Shown here piece by piece: positions 46,891 through 58,302 of a stretch of DNA of 64,000 nucleotides. The DNA lies in assembly GCF_001625215.2 (NCBI RefSeq), contig NC_030387.2, forward strand, positions 31,891,606-31,955,605, given 5' to 3'. Each line of letters starts with the position of its first letter. The stretch's first letter is position 1. This stretch comes from Daucus carota subsp. sativus (Eukaryota; Streptophyta; Magnoliopsida; Apiales; Apiaceae). A program made the translations under genes and the position numbers. The notes under the pieces were generated by a model, which was not told where the DNA came from, did no database searches, and saw only the letters and a program-made list of their open reading frames with translations.

Positions 46891-49800
46891 TTATTCCAGA
46901 TGGTCATGTGGCCTGAGAGACAGGAACATTGCTGCATACTGCCGGAGTCTCTGCTCACTGTCCCTGCCACTGTCACTACCACCGCCATTTACAGTTACAT
47001 GATTCATCGGGGGCCTCGTCCTTGTCATGTAACGCCTCCAACCCAACTGTATATTAACAGCTGCCCAGGTTCTCCAGTTTGATGAATAGTATCTCGCTGT
47101 TCTCTTCAGCCTCTCATTTGCAAACTTGTAGCGGAAGTGATCAGTAATGTATCGAAGATTATTTGCACTTAGTGCAAATGCCTCTGTTGACTCGATGCAT
47201 GTAAATGTGGCTGAGGAGGAAGGTAGCCTGTCCACAAACGGACGTCGAAGGCACCATGACAGGAGTTCATCACCCAAAAAGCCTCCTGGTTCAAGTATGC
47301 TCGTGGCTACCACACCTTTGCTCAGGTTTTGGCTACTCTTGACGCGACCACGGACAATGAACATAATTCTTGGTACAGGATCTCCTTCTCGAATAATCTG
47401 TATATGAATATCATAGATAGCAACAAACTTTCTTAATTATTTCTTTTGTTAATATGATCAGATGCCTTATACATTGTTACTGTAAAAACCGAGAAAAATG
47501 AAATAATACTAGCAGCCATTGCTTTTCTGTTTTTTCACCTTTTCATCTTTGGAGAAGACGAGAGGCACAACACGATCACATATGTTGTCAAGAATGAGTC
47601 CATCTAATGTTTCAAATAGGGGCACCTAAAACGTAGAAACGTTAGTTGAAGTAACTATGAGAGGAGTTCTTCGGATAAGTGGTTTAGAAACCAACAAATT
47701 TGGATGAGTTTGATCATATGAAGTTAAAGAATCTTTACCTTTTTTATAAGGTCTAGGCAAAGATATCGTTTGATGTCACGTCGAAGCCCTTCCGGTAAGT
47801 CTTTAACCAGCTCCATCTCATCATCTCCACCCATGGCCGCCCATTTTTGGCGTTCATAATGCCGAACTCTTTGTCTTAGTTGAGAAGGTAACTGTCTTCT
47901 CTTCATCCACCATTCCATGTCTCGGATCCGAAGCTGCATTTTTCTCTTCTTTGCCATTACGGCATGCAAGAATACCTAAATTTCAAATCCAAATTGTTAA
48001 AATTGCATCATGAGTACAGCATTCTTAAATGGATGAGGATCTATATTAGTAAATATTCATACTTAAAATTTACCTGAATGTTTCCAATCAACAGAGTAAA
48101 GAGCATTAAACCACTGAGCACAATTACTATACTGAAGACAACTTCTAGCCAGTTACTTGTGGGTTCCAAGTCATTTCCAAAAGTACTGTAAATAACACAA
48201 AAAATTTATTGTGTGATCTGCAATTTCCAAGGAAAAGGAGGTAAGTTCTGTTGTATACCTGAGGGTCATTAGACCCCAAAAAATTGGATAAAGAATCTTG
48301 ACAGTAATTGAGTTGCTGGAAATGACAGGGAGAGCCCATTGGTAGATACCATGGCGAAATGGTCCATTAGCATCCAGACACAGCGGGATATTCACCATCA
48401 TCGTCGAGTTCCCACTGCATGGATATCCTGAAGTGTCTGTAGACTGGAAAAACTGGTAACAGACCTCTTGTGAGCACGATAAAGAGAGGTTACATGAAGC
48501 TCTGCTTGCACACTGTTGTGTGAGACACGAAGCTACTCTTTGTATAGCGAGAACGTACCAACATCCTCCAGCAACCTGGGAAACAATGGACCAATTCTAA
48601 TCAAATTTTGACAGACTATTAAGCTGATAGGCAGGTAGAGAAATGATCAAACACAGAAAACTCACATGAGAAGCAATGAAGTACGCGATGAGATTAAGTG
48701 CAAAACCCCACCAGATGGTGCCAAAGAGATAACCTGTAACCTTCTGCATTCTTCTCATTAAGCAAAGGCAATGGTAGACCTTGGGAAGGAATTGGAATAA
48801 GAACATAAGTAGAAGAATTGTCATGATCAATTTAATCTTCTCTTCTCTAATCAATTTTGGAACCACCAACCAAAATATAGCCTGAAATCAGACAAAAAGA
48901 ACAAAACGATTCAGTTCAACACAAGTGAATATGGAATTAACACTCATTGGAAAACAATCTAGACTCCTATAATCATATCAAGGACTAGCAATATGGACTA
49001 AATTTAGAATACAAATTTCATTTCATTCTCCCCCGATTTCATTTCATCCAAGTGAACGCAGTCTAAGGGTATGATCATTCAGCAATTAGATCAAATTATG
49101 TTTATCATAGGCTAATTACCTGAGGAACCGGAAGTATGACAAATATATCAAACCAGAAGCCCTTCAGAGAATGAACATAATGATCCGCAATAGCGCGTGA
49201 GTCCCACACCAGCTTCCCGCAACCAACCACCAGAGACTCCCTCGAAACATAAGCCAACCGAAACTGCAACCAGAGATGAAAAAGATGCACAGCGTCCACA
49301 CATGTGCGCAGCACGGTCACAATGGCCGCCAAGCCCCCATTCATATACAAACAGGGCGAGCCAGATCGACCAATTGATAGTGCATAAAAGAACAGAGGAT
49401 CAATAGCCAAGGCCATGCCCCGGGCCAGCAAGAACACTCTGTTCCACTTCTGCACACGCTTGCTTCTTGGATCAAGCACGCGCCCAAAAGGACCTGAGTC
49501 TTGACGACGACGACGTTCAGCTGCAGTAGGCTTAAGGTCTAGGCGGGAGCTTATTGGGACGAGTGAAGACCCCGCAGAGGCTTCCCATTGAGGTTGGTTA
49601 GCCCGGTCACATGATGTGGAGTGGAAAGCAGGGATGCCTACTTGAGTGCAAGCGTAGCACTCAGCCCCGTTGCCTGTGTTATCATCGTCGTCGTTAGTGG
49701 AGTTGTTTGGCTGAGCCGGCCGCATGAAAAACAACCTGCAGGTTGAAAATAAATCAATCAACTATAAACAGAGAGAAAAAAATTAAATACATCAATACAT

Positions 49801-50052
49801 CCTGTCAGGTTCCACTTAAAAGTCAGAACCACGTTATACTTAGAACCTTAGAACAAATATATTTCGGGCAGGGTTCAATATAGAAACGGAGAACTGAGAG
49901 AACTAAACATTCCGCGCTTTATTATGTAATGCTAAATTTATTGTGCAGTTGCTCTGGTTCTCACAGTTCTCCGGTCTTTAAGTATAAGTATGAACTAGGT
50001 ACCTTGAGGGGAAGGAGGAGGAAGTAGGGAGGTGGGGAGTGGAGATAGGCAT
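46891..50052 (-). CDS. CNGC2: Cyclic nucleotide-gated channel CNGC2 (DND1 orthologue), eight exons
   Basis: Exons: 50003-50052, 49120-49735, 48666-48881, 48259-48575, 48074-48185, 47739-47975, 47539-47625 and 46891-47397. They join in frame to 713 aa (Arabidopsis CNGC2 has 726). The product is a six-helix plasma-membrane channel passing Ca2+. Group IV-B hallmarks: ECYACTQVG and FHSTSCD in the N-terminus, DPRSKRVQKWNR, the voltage-sensor-like LMRRMQKVTGY region, and pore filter Gly-Asn-Asp at 403-405 in STFGNDLEPTSNW. Next come the C-linker (MEWWMKRRQLP) and the cyclic-nucleotide-binding domain with LEPGGFLGDELLSWCL. It ends with an IQ-type calmodulin site (WAAVNIQLGWRR) and RPHDHLE. Loss of CNGC2 in Arabidopsis gives autoimmunity without cell death. 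The ATG at 50052 is the only one in frame across the first short exon. Confidence 0.95.
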
Positions 50053-50083
50053 GATTGGGAGAAGAGATCAGTGCTAAACTTCA

Positions 50084-50184
50084 TGGAAGACTATACAAAT
50101 TTTGATACAACTTGTATCAACTGTGAGGCCCAAGAAGAAGAAGAGAACATGGGAGGTCAGAATGAAAGAGTGGTGGATATATAA
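50084..50184 (-). promoter_or_regulatory. CNGC2 promoter TATA box and upstream ATG
   Basis: TATATA on the minus strand near 50178-50184 places transcription start near 50150. An ATG at 50084, out of frame with the main start, opens an ORF that runs through exon one and overlaps the CNGC2 start. A further ATG at 50150 heads an 18-codon ORF but may lie outside the transcript. Confidence 0.45.
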
Positions 50185-52089
50185 GTACCAAAACAAAACA
50201 AAAAAAATTCAATTCATATTATACAAATACATCTCCTAGTAAAATCTTTCAAAATATTCTGATAGGTCTCGTAAACATACATATTTCTGGATTGTGATTT
50301 CTATTATTTGTAAAACTCACACCAACAATTTTTTTTACCATAAGCTGATACTAGTCAATTACACGTTGAAAGGCCAAATATCATACAAACTGGTCGTCGT
50401 GTATTTTTTTATCGTGAATTAACACTAACCGCATCACACACAACATCGATGCAACCCGATGTCCTAAAATAAAATGCACATTTTAAAATAGATCCAATTC
50501 CTAACATGCTGATATGAAAGTGTTGCTATCAAAAGGACATGATACTTCCAGGGTTGTGCTTGTCAAACTTAGAGCAAGAAGCCTGCAGATCTCTCTTTGC
50601 TCTTTGTCCTGACCATTTGTTCTGGCATTTGAAATGACTTAATGTCTGGTTATTTCCAAGACTAAAAACAATGGTTAATGTTAATCGTGTCCATGTTCAC
50701 TTCATACTTGAGTTGGATTTTGTTTATGAATAAATCCTGGAATTCTGTGCCTGTTTTGTTTTCTGGAAATGTGCTGTTTACTTTCAAAATCATCATATAT
50801 CAACAAATATACATGTCGGTCTTATTTTCAAAAAAATAAAAATTTGAATTTACAAGTCGATCATTTTCATTCCTGAATAGTGATAGTTTTCGCATCACTC
50901 TTATAACCAGAAGCTGGTTTTGGCATATGGACAACTGGGTTGAAGCATACATTTAGCATCCCTATCCACGATTTGTTTGCAAAACTTGATGAGTGGCTAA
51001 AAGCAGTCCACAGCTTACATATATAGCACCAGTCGTATGTAATATCTTGTAATTTTTCAGTTAAGTTCCGGAAGAAGCTCCGAATGTTATTTGTGAAAAC
51101 ACGAGAGACCTGGCAGAATCAGAATTCCGAAAAAAGCTGATATTGAAATTTTATTATCTGTGCATATCGTAATGATAAAATGATCTGAATTATGAGCATA
51201 AGGCAAGGGGATATGTTTAGCGTCATGTGAGATGTTTCTGTCTCGTTGTTTATTCAAGATTTGTAGGCAAGATATTGAAAATGGCCAAAATAGCATCCTA
51301 TAAGTGTTTACATAGAATTACATAATTGTTGAGAATGACAGCTGGAATTGGAACAAAACAACAACTGGAGGGGGTCACCTCAATTGAATATATACGTGGT
51401 GTGTAAAGCAAAGCGGAAGGTGCATTATTTTGGGAATAGAGTGTGGTCGTTTTCATTATTCGTACGCCCATGTTCCGTACCCGGTTTCTCCTTGTATACA
51501 TGACAAGCTAAGACATGCCCCTTGAGAACAAGGAAGAAAATTCTGCAATGGTTTCTTCGTTTTCTGTAACTTCACTTGTATGTTGTATGGGTTTTGCTTG
51601 AAGAATGTCCTCGAAGAGATTTCACAATTATACGTGTCGAGCAGCTGATCCTAATTATTCGGGTGTCCTAACCGAATATTTAAAATGATGCTCTCTCTTT
51701 CTAAATTGCAAATACTCAACGATAAAAAGAGATGATGATAATATTAAAAGTACAATATTCAAGTGTCATAAAATTTAAAGTACAGATACAGAGTGCACTT
51801 TAAATCCTACATAGTGCATTTTAAATTCTGTATATGAAGATCCAGTAATATTCTTTTGCCTTAATTTTGTTTGTCAGTATATTTAACAAGTACTTCACGA
51901 GGAACTCCTGCACTCCTGGATCTCATGAATATCAAGTACTGTTTGATGAACGCTTTCCTGTAGCCATGGAAATATCAAAAAGTTAAAAGTATAGCAGTAA
52001 GAATCATTTTATACATACTATTCAATAGCTTTGTGAACTAGAGGAGTTTCGACGATAAAATTAATATATATTAATGTTGTCTTTGGTTT

Positions 52090-52700
52090 AGACGGATGAG
52101 AGAGTAAAATTATTTGAGATTAATAGAGATAGGAGGGAAATTATTTGGGGCGTTTACGTTGGTATGGACATATTAGGCGTAAATGTAATTCAGCGCCGGT
52201 TCGAAGAGTTGAACACTTATCGGTTCGAGGCAAGAGAAAGAGAGGTCGGCCCCGTCGCACGTGGTCTGATCAATTAAGTTTGGACTTGGGAACCCTAAAT
52301 CTCACGGGGATATGACATTTGATAAGAATGATTGGCGACGGCGTATCAGAGTAGTTGAGACTCGGTCTCATGATTTACAGAGGTTTTGAGTATTGGGGTG
52401 TTATGCTTTAGGAAGAGGTTTGCACTAATCTCTCTTCTCCCACGCCTTTATCTTTGCAATTGTTTCCTCCACTGGACTTTGCCGCTACTGATGGGTAATA
52501 TTTCGATAAGTCTCATGTGAAGGCCATGAGCTAAGGTATTGTAATAATATTGTATCACACACCCTTTTAATTATTGTGCACTAAGCCGGGGATCTTCACA
52601 GAAACAACCTCTCTCCTTTAAAGGTAGGGGCAGGACTGCGTACATTTTACCCTCTTCAGACGCTGCTGTAAGCGGGAATACTAAGTACGTATGGTATGGC
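52090..52700 (+). mobile_element. 5'-truncated LINE (RTE-type) 3' end
   Basis: From 52160 the plus strand reads WYGHIRRKCNSAPVRRVEHL then RGKRKRGRPRRTWSDQL. After a frameshift near 52310 it continues DMTFDKNDWRRRIRVVETRS and stops at 52389. This is the usual C-terminus after the reverse transcriptase of plant RTE-type LINEs. The 3' region carries the typical tail gtaggggcaggactgcgtac ... accctcttcagacgctgc ... gggaata. The reverse transcriptase itself is missing, so this is a dead truncated copy. The left end is approximate. Confidence 0.75.
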
Positions 52701-53604
52701 AAGATAGGAGAGAAGAAATCGAGAAAAAAGGAATGAAACATTTCATATGAATTTCTTTTAATAATTATGCATAAGTGTCAAATCATTACCAATCCAAACA
52801 TTCAGTCAAGGAAATATATATTTTTTGATTATATGAGATAACAGTATACATTTATATATGATTGTAAGTTAGTTCCATAAATATTAAATATTATAATGTA
52901 TATAAATATATCTATTGTCGAGATGGATGAAAAGTTATATATCTCGATCAAAGCAGGAGAAAGTAATGTATATTTATTTGAATTGTTTTAAATTATCCGA
53001 AAGTGTTAGAATAAGTTTGTTAGTTTAGAAAATTAATTTGAATATATTAGTAATGATATATCAAAGAATTTATATCATTATTTCTTAGAAATAGGTTATG
53101 AATTATATTGAATTTTTAGAAGTTAAATTTATGAGTCGAAAAATATATAATGAGAAATCTTTTTGCATATCATCTTCTTTCAATTTCTTTACACAAAACA
53201 CCAACAATAATATATGACCCATAATGATGTTAAATGATTAATCTATATTGGAAATTAAATTGACTAACATTTAGGTTTAGAATTGAGGGCTCGAGTCTAA
53301 ACTCTAATTTATTCTAGCACTAAAGCGTAGGATTCAGTTTAATAAAATAAATCAACAGTTATTAACATTCTAGGAATCACAAATTGGGTTTTACAATGAT
53401 TAATTTAAACTTTGAATATATTTCAAGGTTCAATAGAAAACGCTACATTATATAACAGTTTGGATGTTAAACGGTAGTTGAAGTTTTGTTTCTCACTGTA
53501 AACGAAACATGGAGTAGCGTTTTATGTTTTTGAAATTCAAACGCTGCACGATGTCGTGTTTTGCTTAAAAACCAAAACGCTACACGATAAAGCTTGATTA
53601 AATA

Positions 53605-53643
53605 ATATTTAAGGCTATTTTTTTTGATACGGTGATATTTAAG
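53605..53643. repeat. Short retroposon-like footprint D
   Basis: A 9-bp direct repeat (atatttaag) flanks 21 bases, gctattttttttgatacggtg. On the other strand the insert contains CGTATC plus oligo(A). Confidence 0.45.
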
Positions 53644-54123
53644 ACATTAATATACCGAATTCTGATATTCAATGCCAACACCCCAAAAAATATGAGCCCA
53701 AGTGTCAATTACTTATTTAATAATATTTTTTAATTCAAATTGAATTTTATTCCAACTTGAATTTATTTTTAAAATAAAAATAAATACTTAACCGTAGAAA
53801 ATAAAATTTATATTATTAGTCATCTATGCATCACAAAATACATTTATTATGAACTGATAATTATCAATTAAATTAATATATGAATTTACAATATGATCCT
53901 ACCTGAATAAGATTCATGGTGCATTCGATTCGAACTAGTATGCATATTATATTTTTAATCCATTATATTTATAACCAAATAGTCATCATTTTATAAAATT
54001 TTAATATATTGTTCATGTTTTTCATAAAATATGATTTGTTTACCGTGATAATGCATAATATCCTCACATATATTTAATAAATTATATATACATACATATG
54101 ATTACAAATTTTAATTTATAATT

Positions 54124-54694
54124 TGTTAGGTCCTATAAATTCGCTATATAATCTGATATAGCTATCACAATCTGTAACACAGTAAGACAATATAAGAGAT
54201 TGAAAGCAGTAAACTCTTATATTCACAAAGCTTGAATGGTTACAAAAACTCTCTCAGTGATTTATATTGTATCACTAAGAGCTGCTAGGGTTCTTAACAA
54301 TATACTCGATAACTCAACTCATATAGAGTAACCCTAATCTGTGTTTATATAGACACAGTTACAAAATCAATCTCTGATTTGATATCCTATAAATCAGCTA
54401 ATAAATCTATCAATCAAAGATTGCTCCAGTTTTCTGTTTAGTTTCCATAGTCAGCAAATCACTCCTCAGCTTCTATCCTTCCATGAAGTATATCCGCTTC
54501 TGAGCTCTTTCCACGTGTAAACTCTGTCGAGTCTTGACTATGTAAACTCTGATCAGACTTTATTAAACTCTGTCAGACTTTGCTAAACTCTGTCAGACTT
54601 TGCTAAACTCTGATCAGCTTCCATATTAAACTCTGATGATTCCTGTTCTAAAACAAACCTTAAGAACATCAGTAATCATCAATTATATCTAACA
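54124..54694 (-). repeat. Copia LTR (3' LTR in element orientation)
   Basis: It begins tgttaggtcctataaattc and ends tatatctaaca, so TG...CA termini. It contains a cluster of about 20-base repeats built on aactctgtcagactttgct (about 54517-54650). Confidence 0.95.
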
Positions 54695-54712
54695 ATCTCC
54701 CCCAACTTGTGC
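54695..54712 (-). other. Polypurine tract
   Basis: On the minus strand AAGTTGGGGGAGAT stands directly before the 3' LTR. It is the primer site for plus-strand DNA synthesis in this family. Confidence 0.85.
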
Positions 54713-54822
54713 ATGAATAAATTATGTGCAAGTTAACAGATAATTGATGATGTCAAAACATTTAAGTCAAATGCAACAGAGTTTAACTATATAACAGAAA
54801 ACTTTTAAAACTTACAGATACT

Positions 54823-57800
54823 TTATTCCTTAGCTGCATAGACACCATTTGCTGTCTTTAGATACTCTCTGAGGAGTTCTTTTTCAGCATCTTCAAGTAC
54901 TGTAATCATTTGTCTCTTGATCTCTCTCAACTCTGGATCTGAAACTCCAGTTTGATAAATTGCAGCTCTGAGATCATAGATCTTGTTCTTCTTCAAGTCT
55001 CTATCCAGCCTTATATTGTAAGCTTTATCAGACTCTTCATTAAATGTAAGAGTTCTGATTCCACCTATCGTTTCAATCTTTGCTGAATTTTTCTTCATCT
55101 CCACCAGCTGTCCTTTATGATTAAGATATTTGGGAATGAAAGGTCCAGCATTCTTGTTTCCTGTAATCCCCATCTTTCTTCTGATTTGATCTTTCAGCAG
55201 GTTGGAGATGTGTTGTCCTGACTTGTTCTTTACTTGAAATATGTATGATACATATCTCAATTCTTCCCAGTGTTTAGCATATAGATCTGCTTCAAGCACT
55301 CTAAACACTGTTCCATCAGACATGAAGTAGATAAGAATATTATCTCCTCTGTCATTCTTTACCAACTGGACTGAATCAAGTTTGTCCATTTTATCTTGCA
55401 ATACCCCAGTCTTGGGAGCACAGAGAGATGAGGGGTCATCTGGTCTTGATCCTATACTCTGATCAAATTTTTCATATTTGGATCCCAGCCCTCCTTTATC
55501 TCTTCCTGCCTTTTGATGAGAAAATGGTTTAATTGAGCCTTTTTCAAAACTTATTTCAGTCATCAGAGTAGGTTTTGCAAATCCAGCCAGTGGTATAGTT
55601 GTTGGTTTGAACACAGCTTGAGCTTTGTCAGAGACTGTGTCTTTCTTTGCTTCTTTATTGACTTGAGCTGTGTCAGAGGTCAATCTTTCTTTTTGAGGTT
55701 CTGCAACATGAGCTCTGTCAGAGATTGCAGCTTCTGTTTTCTTTTCCTTCACAACTTGATCCTTGTCAGAGGTTGTAGATTTCTTCTTTTCCCAGCCTCT
55801 CTCCAGATGTTCATCTACTTTGCTTTTACCCTTGGAGGTATATTCATCTTCAGAGTATACCTTCTTGATTGGTAAACTCTGATCAGCAACAGTAGCTTCT
55901 TTGATCAGTATCCCTTTTTCTTTTGGTCTGGCAGTTGATTTTGCAGGCTTTTGGATTTTTCCTGACTTTATTGCTTCAGCATGTTCTTTCTTTAGTTCTT
56001 CTTCTTCTGCAGCAATCAACTCCAAATCCAAATTTGCTTCTGGATTTTCTTGTTCAAAAACCAATCTAGCAAGCTCTTCATCAGTCATGGGTTTGTCTGA
56101 TCCAGTCACTGGTCTTTGATTAGATCCAGATGTGATGTTGTGAGTTGGACCAGACTTTGTGCTTTGCTTAGATGATTTCTGACTGTCAGAGTTTGAAACT
56201 CTTCCACCAGTCCCTGCTTGAAATCTCTTGTGCTTTGTAAAATCATCAGCATCATCATCATCATCCTTTTTCTTCCTTTTCAGAGATTGAGTAGTAGACT
56301 TGCATTTGACTTGAGCTACTCTCTCCCCCTTTTTGACATCATCCTCATCAGGAATCAGAATGGATGTGATCAGAGAAAGTGAAGTTTGGATAGCTTCAAG
56401 CTGTTTGGACATCTTTTCTTGATTGGATTCAATCAAGGTCATCCTTTGGTTAAGAGATTCATTTAACTCTTCTTGCATTGCTTGAATCCAATCAGGATCT
56501 TGAAGAGCTTCCTCCACCTTTTTGGGTTCTGTTTGTGACAGAAAGCAATGATGTAAACATTCATTTGCTGTAGCTGTCCTTGTTTGCACACCTGCTTCTG
56601 GATTTCCAATTATTAAATCAGGTGTGTGAGATTTTGTCCACTTCCTTGCATGTGGAAGTTGACCATTTTCATCATTGGATCCTCCCCCTTGATCCATGCT
56701 CTCCTGATTCTGCTGATTATTCTCTGTAGCTCCCCCTACAATTGTGCTATCAGAGTTTGAATCAGTATTCTCTGATGAGGTTGAGTTAGCATTCTCTGAT
56801 GAGTCTTGAGTAGAGTCTGAAGCATTCTGATGCTCCCCCTCAGCAAGGGCTTCATCATCATGAGCTTGTGAATTTTCACCAGAGTTTGCTGTGTTTTGTT
56901 CACAGTCAGAGTTTGACTGTTCATCAGAGTTTGTTGAATCAGAGAATATTTCTTCATTTTCAAAATGCAGTTCTTCATGATCATCCATATCTGTTAGACC
57001 CATTATTCTTTTGTCATCAAATGACACATGTATGGATTCCATGATCACCTTGGTTCTTAGATTATAGACTCTGAAGGCCTTTGTTATGATAGGATAACCT
57101 ACAAAAATGCCTTCATCAGCTTTTAAATCAAACTTGGTAAGCTGTTCTGGATGAGTCTTCAATACAAAGCATTTGCACCCAAATATGTGAAAGTACTTCA
57201 GATTTGGCTTCTTTTTCTTCACCATCTCATATGGGGTTTTGCCATGCTTATTAATCAAGGTTGCATTTTGAGTGAAACAAGCTGTTTGAACAGCTTCTGC
57301 CCAGAAATATGTAGGCAATTTAGCCTCATCAAGCATAGTTCTGGCAGCTTCTATAAGAGTTCTGTTTTTCCTTTCAACTACACCATTTTGCTGTGGTGTA
57401 CCAGGTGCAGAGAACTGTTGCACTACACCTCTTTCTTTGCAGAACTCTTCCATTGTTGAATTTCTAAACTCAGTTCCATTATCACTTCTAATAATCTTCA
57501 CTTTGTCTTCAGATCCATGATCCAGTTGTGTCACATGATCCATCAGATGCAAGGCTGTTTCATCTTTAGAGTGAAGAAAATATACCCAAGTGTATCTAGT
57601 ATACTCATCAACAATGACAAGAGCATATTTCTTCCTTGCAATGGATGGTACATTGACTGGTCCAAATAGATCAACATGTAGAAGATGATATGGTTTGTTT
57701 ATTGAGAATTCAGTCTTACTCTTGAAAGATGTCTTTCTCTGCTTGGCTTTTTGACATGAGTCACACAATCCATCAGATGTCAGAAGTGATTCAGGAAGTC

Positions 57801-58290
57801 CTCTCACAAGCTTTTTCTTTATAAGCTCATTTATGGAATTGAAATTTAGATGTGAAAGCTTCTTGTGCCATTTCCAACTTTCTTCTGCAGAGATCCTTGT
57901 AGACAAGCAAATTGCTTTTCCTTCAGAGTTTGTAGGCAAGTGGATTTCATAAATATTCCCATGTCTGTGAGCAGTTACTGCCACTTTGCCTGTTGACTTG
58001 CTTACTATCTCACTGTGTTCTTCATAGAAATCAACATGAAATCCTCTGTCACAGATCTGACTGACAGAGAGTAAATTGTGTTTCAGCCCTTGAACAAGAG
58101 CTACATTTGATATGATGACATTTCCAAGATTGATGTTGCCATATCCCAGAGTCCTTCCTATGTTGCCATCTCCATAAGAAACACTTGGGCCAGCCTTCTC
58201 CACAAACTCTGACAGCAGGGCCTTATTTCCAGTCATGTGTCCTGAACATCCACTGTCCAAGACTAGAATATTCTTCCTGTTGCCCTGCAA
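54823..58290 (-). CDS. Copia second ORF: protease, integrase and an unfamiliar C-terminal region
   Basis: A 1,155-codon ORF of a fossil-type element. Near the start is the aspartic protease motif (VLDSGCSGHMTG). A GAG-pre-integrase HHCC-like finger follows (WHKKLSHLNF ... CDSCQKAKQ), then the integrase core with HVDLFGPV, IIRSDNGTEFRN and PQQNGVVERKNRTL. The rest, close to half of the ORF, is Lys/Glu/Ser-rich with predicted coiled-coil character (LIESNQEKMSKQLEAIQTSL) and matches neither reverse transcriptase nor RNase H by eye. I do not recognise its family. Confidence 0.85.
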   Translation of the reverse strand: MQGNRKNILVLDSGCSGHMTGNKALLSEFVEKAGPSVSYGDGNIGRTLGYGNINLGNVIISNVALVQGLKHNLLSVSQICDRGFHVDFYEEHSEIVSKSTGKVAVTAHRHGNIYEIHLPTNSEGKAICLSTRISAEESWKWHKKLSHLNFNSINELIKKKLVRGLPESLLTSDGLCDSCQKAKQRKTSFKSKTEFSINKPYHLLHVDLFGPVNVPSIARKKYALVIVDEYTRYTWVYFLHSKDETALHLMDHVTQLDHGSEDKVKIIRSDNGTEFRNSTMEEFCKERGVVQQFSAPGTPQQNGVVERKNRTLIEAARTMLDEAKLPTYFWAEAVQTACFTQNATLINKHGKTPYEMVKKKKPNLKYFHIFGCKCFVLKTHPEQLTKFDLKADEGIFVGYPIITKAFRVYNLRTKVIMESIHVSFDDKRIMGLTDMDDHEELHFENEEIFSDSTNSDEQSNSDCEQNTANSGENSQAHDDEALAEGEHQNASDSTQDSSENANSTSSENTDSNSDSTIVGGATENNQQNQESMDQGGGSNDENGQLPHARKWTKSHTPDLIIGNPEAGVQTRTATANECLHHCFLSQTEPKKVEEALQDPDWIQAMQEELNESLNQRMTLIESNQEKMSKQLEAIQTSLSLITSILIPDEDDVKKGERVAQVKCKSTTQSLKRKKKDDDDDADDFTKHKRFQAGTGGRVSNSDSQKSSKQSTKSGPTHNITSGSNQRPVTGSDKPMTDEELARLVFEQENPEANLDLELIAAEEEELKKEHAEAIKSGKIQKPAKSTARPKEKGILIKEATVADQSLPIKKVYSEDEYTSKGKSKVDEHLERGWEKKKSTTSDKDQVVKEKKTEAAISDRAHVAEPQKERLTSDTAQVNKEAKKDTVSDKAQAVFKPTTIPLAGFAKPTLMTEISFEKGSIKPFSHQKAGRDKGGLGSKYEKFDQSIGSRPDDPSSLCAPKTGVLQDKMDKLDSVQLVKNDRGDNILIYFMSDGTVFRVLEADLYAKHWEELRYVSYIFQVKNKSGQHISNLLKDQIRRKMGITGNKNAGPFIPKYLNHKGQLVEMKKNSAKIETIGGIRTLTFNEESDKAYNIRLDRDLKKNKIYDLRAAIYQTGVSDPELREIKRQMITVLEDAEKELLREYLKTANGVYAAKE

Positions 58291-58302
58291 TCACAAAGAC
58301 CA

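Larger units (their letters stand above)
50185..54118. other. Intergenic region left of the Copia element
   Basis: It has no host gene. It contains a truncated LINE tail at 52.1-52.7 kb and a short retroposon-like footprint at 53.6 kb. The remainder is AT-rich. Confidence 0.5.
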
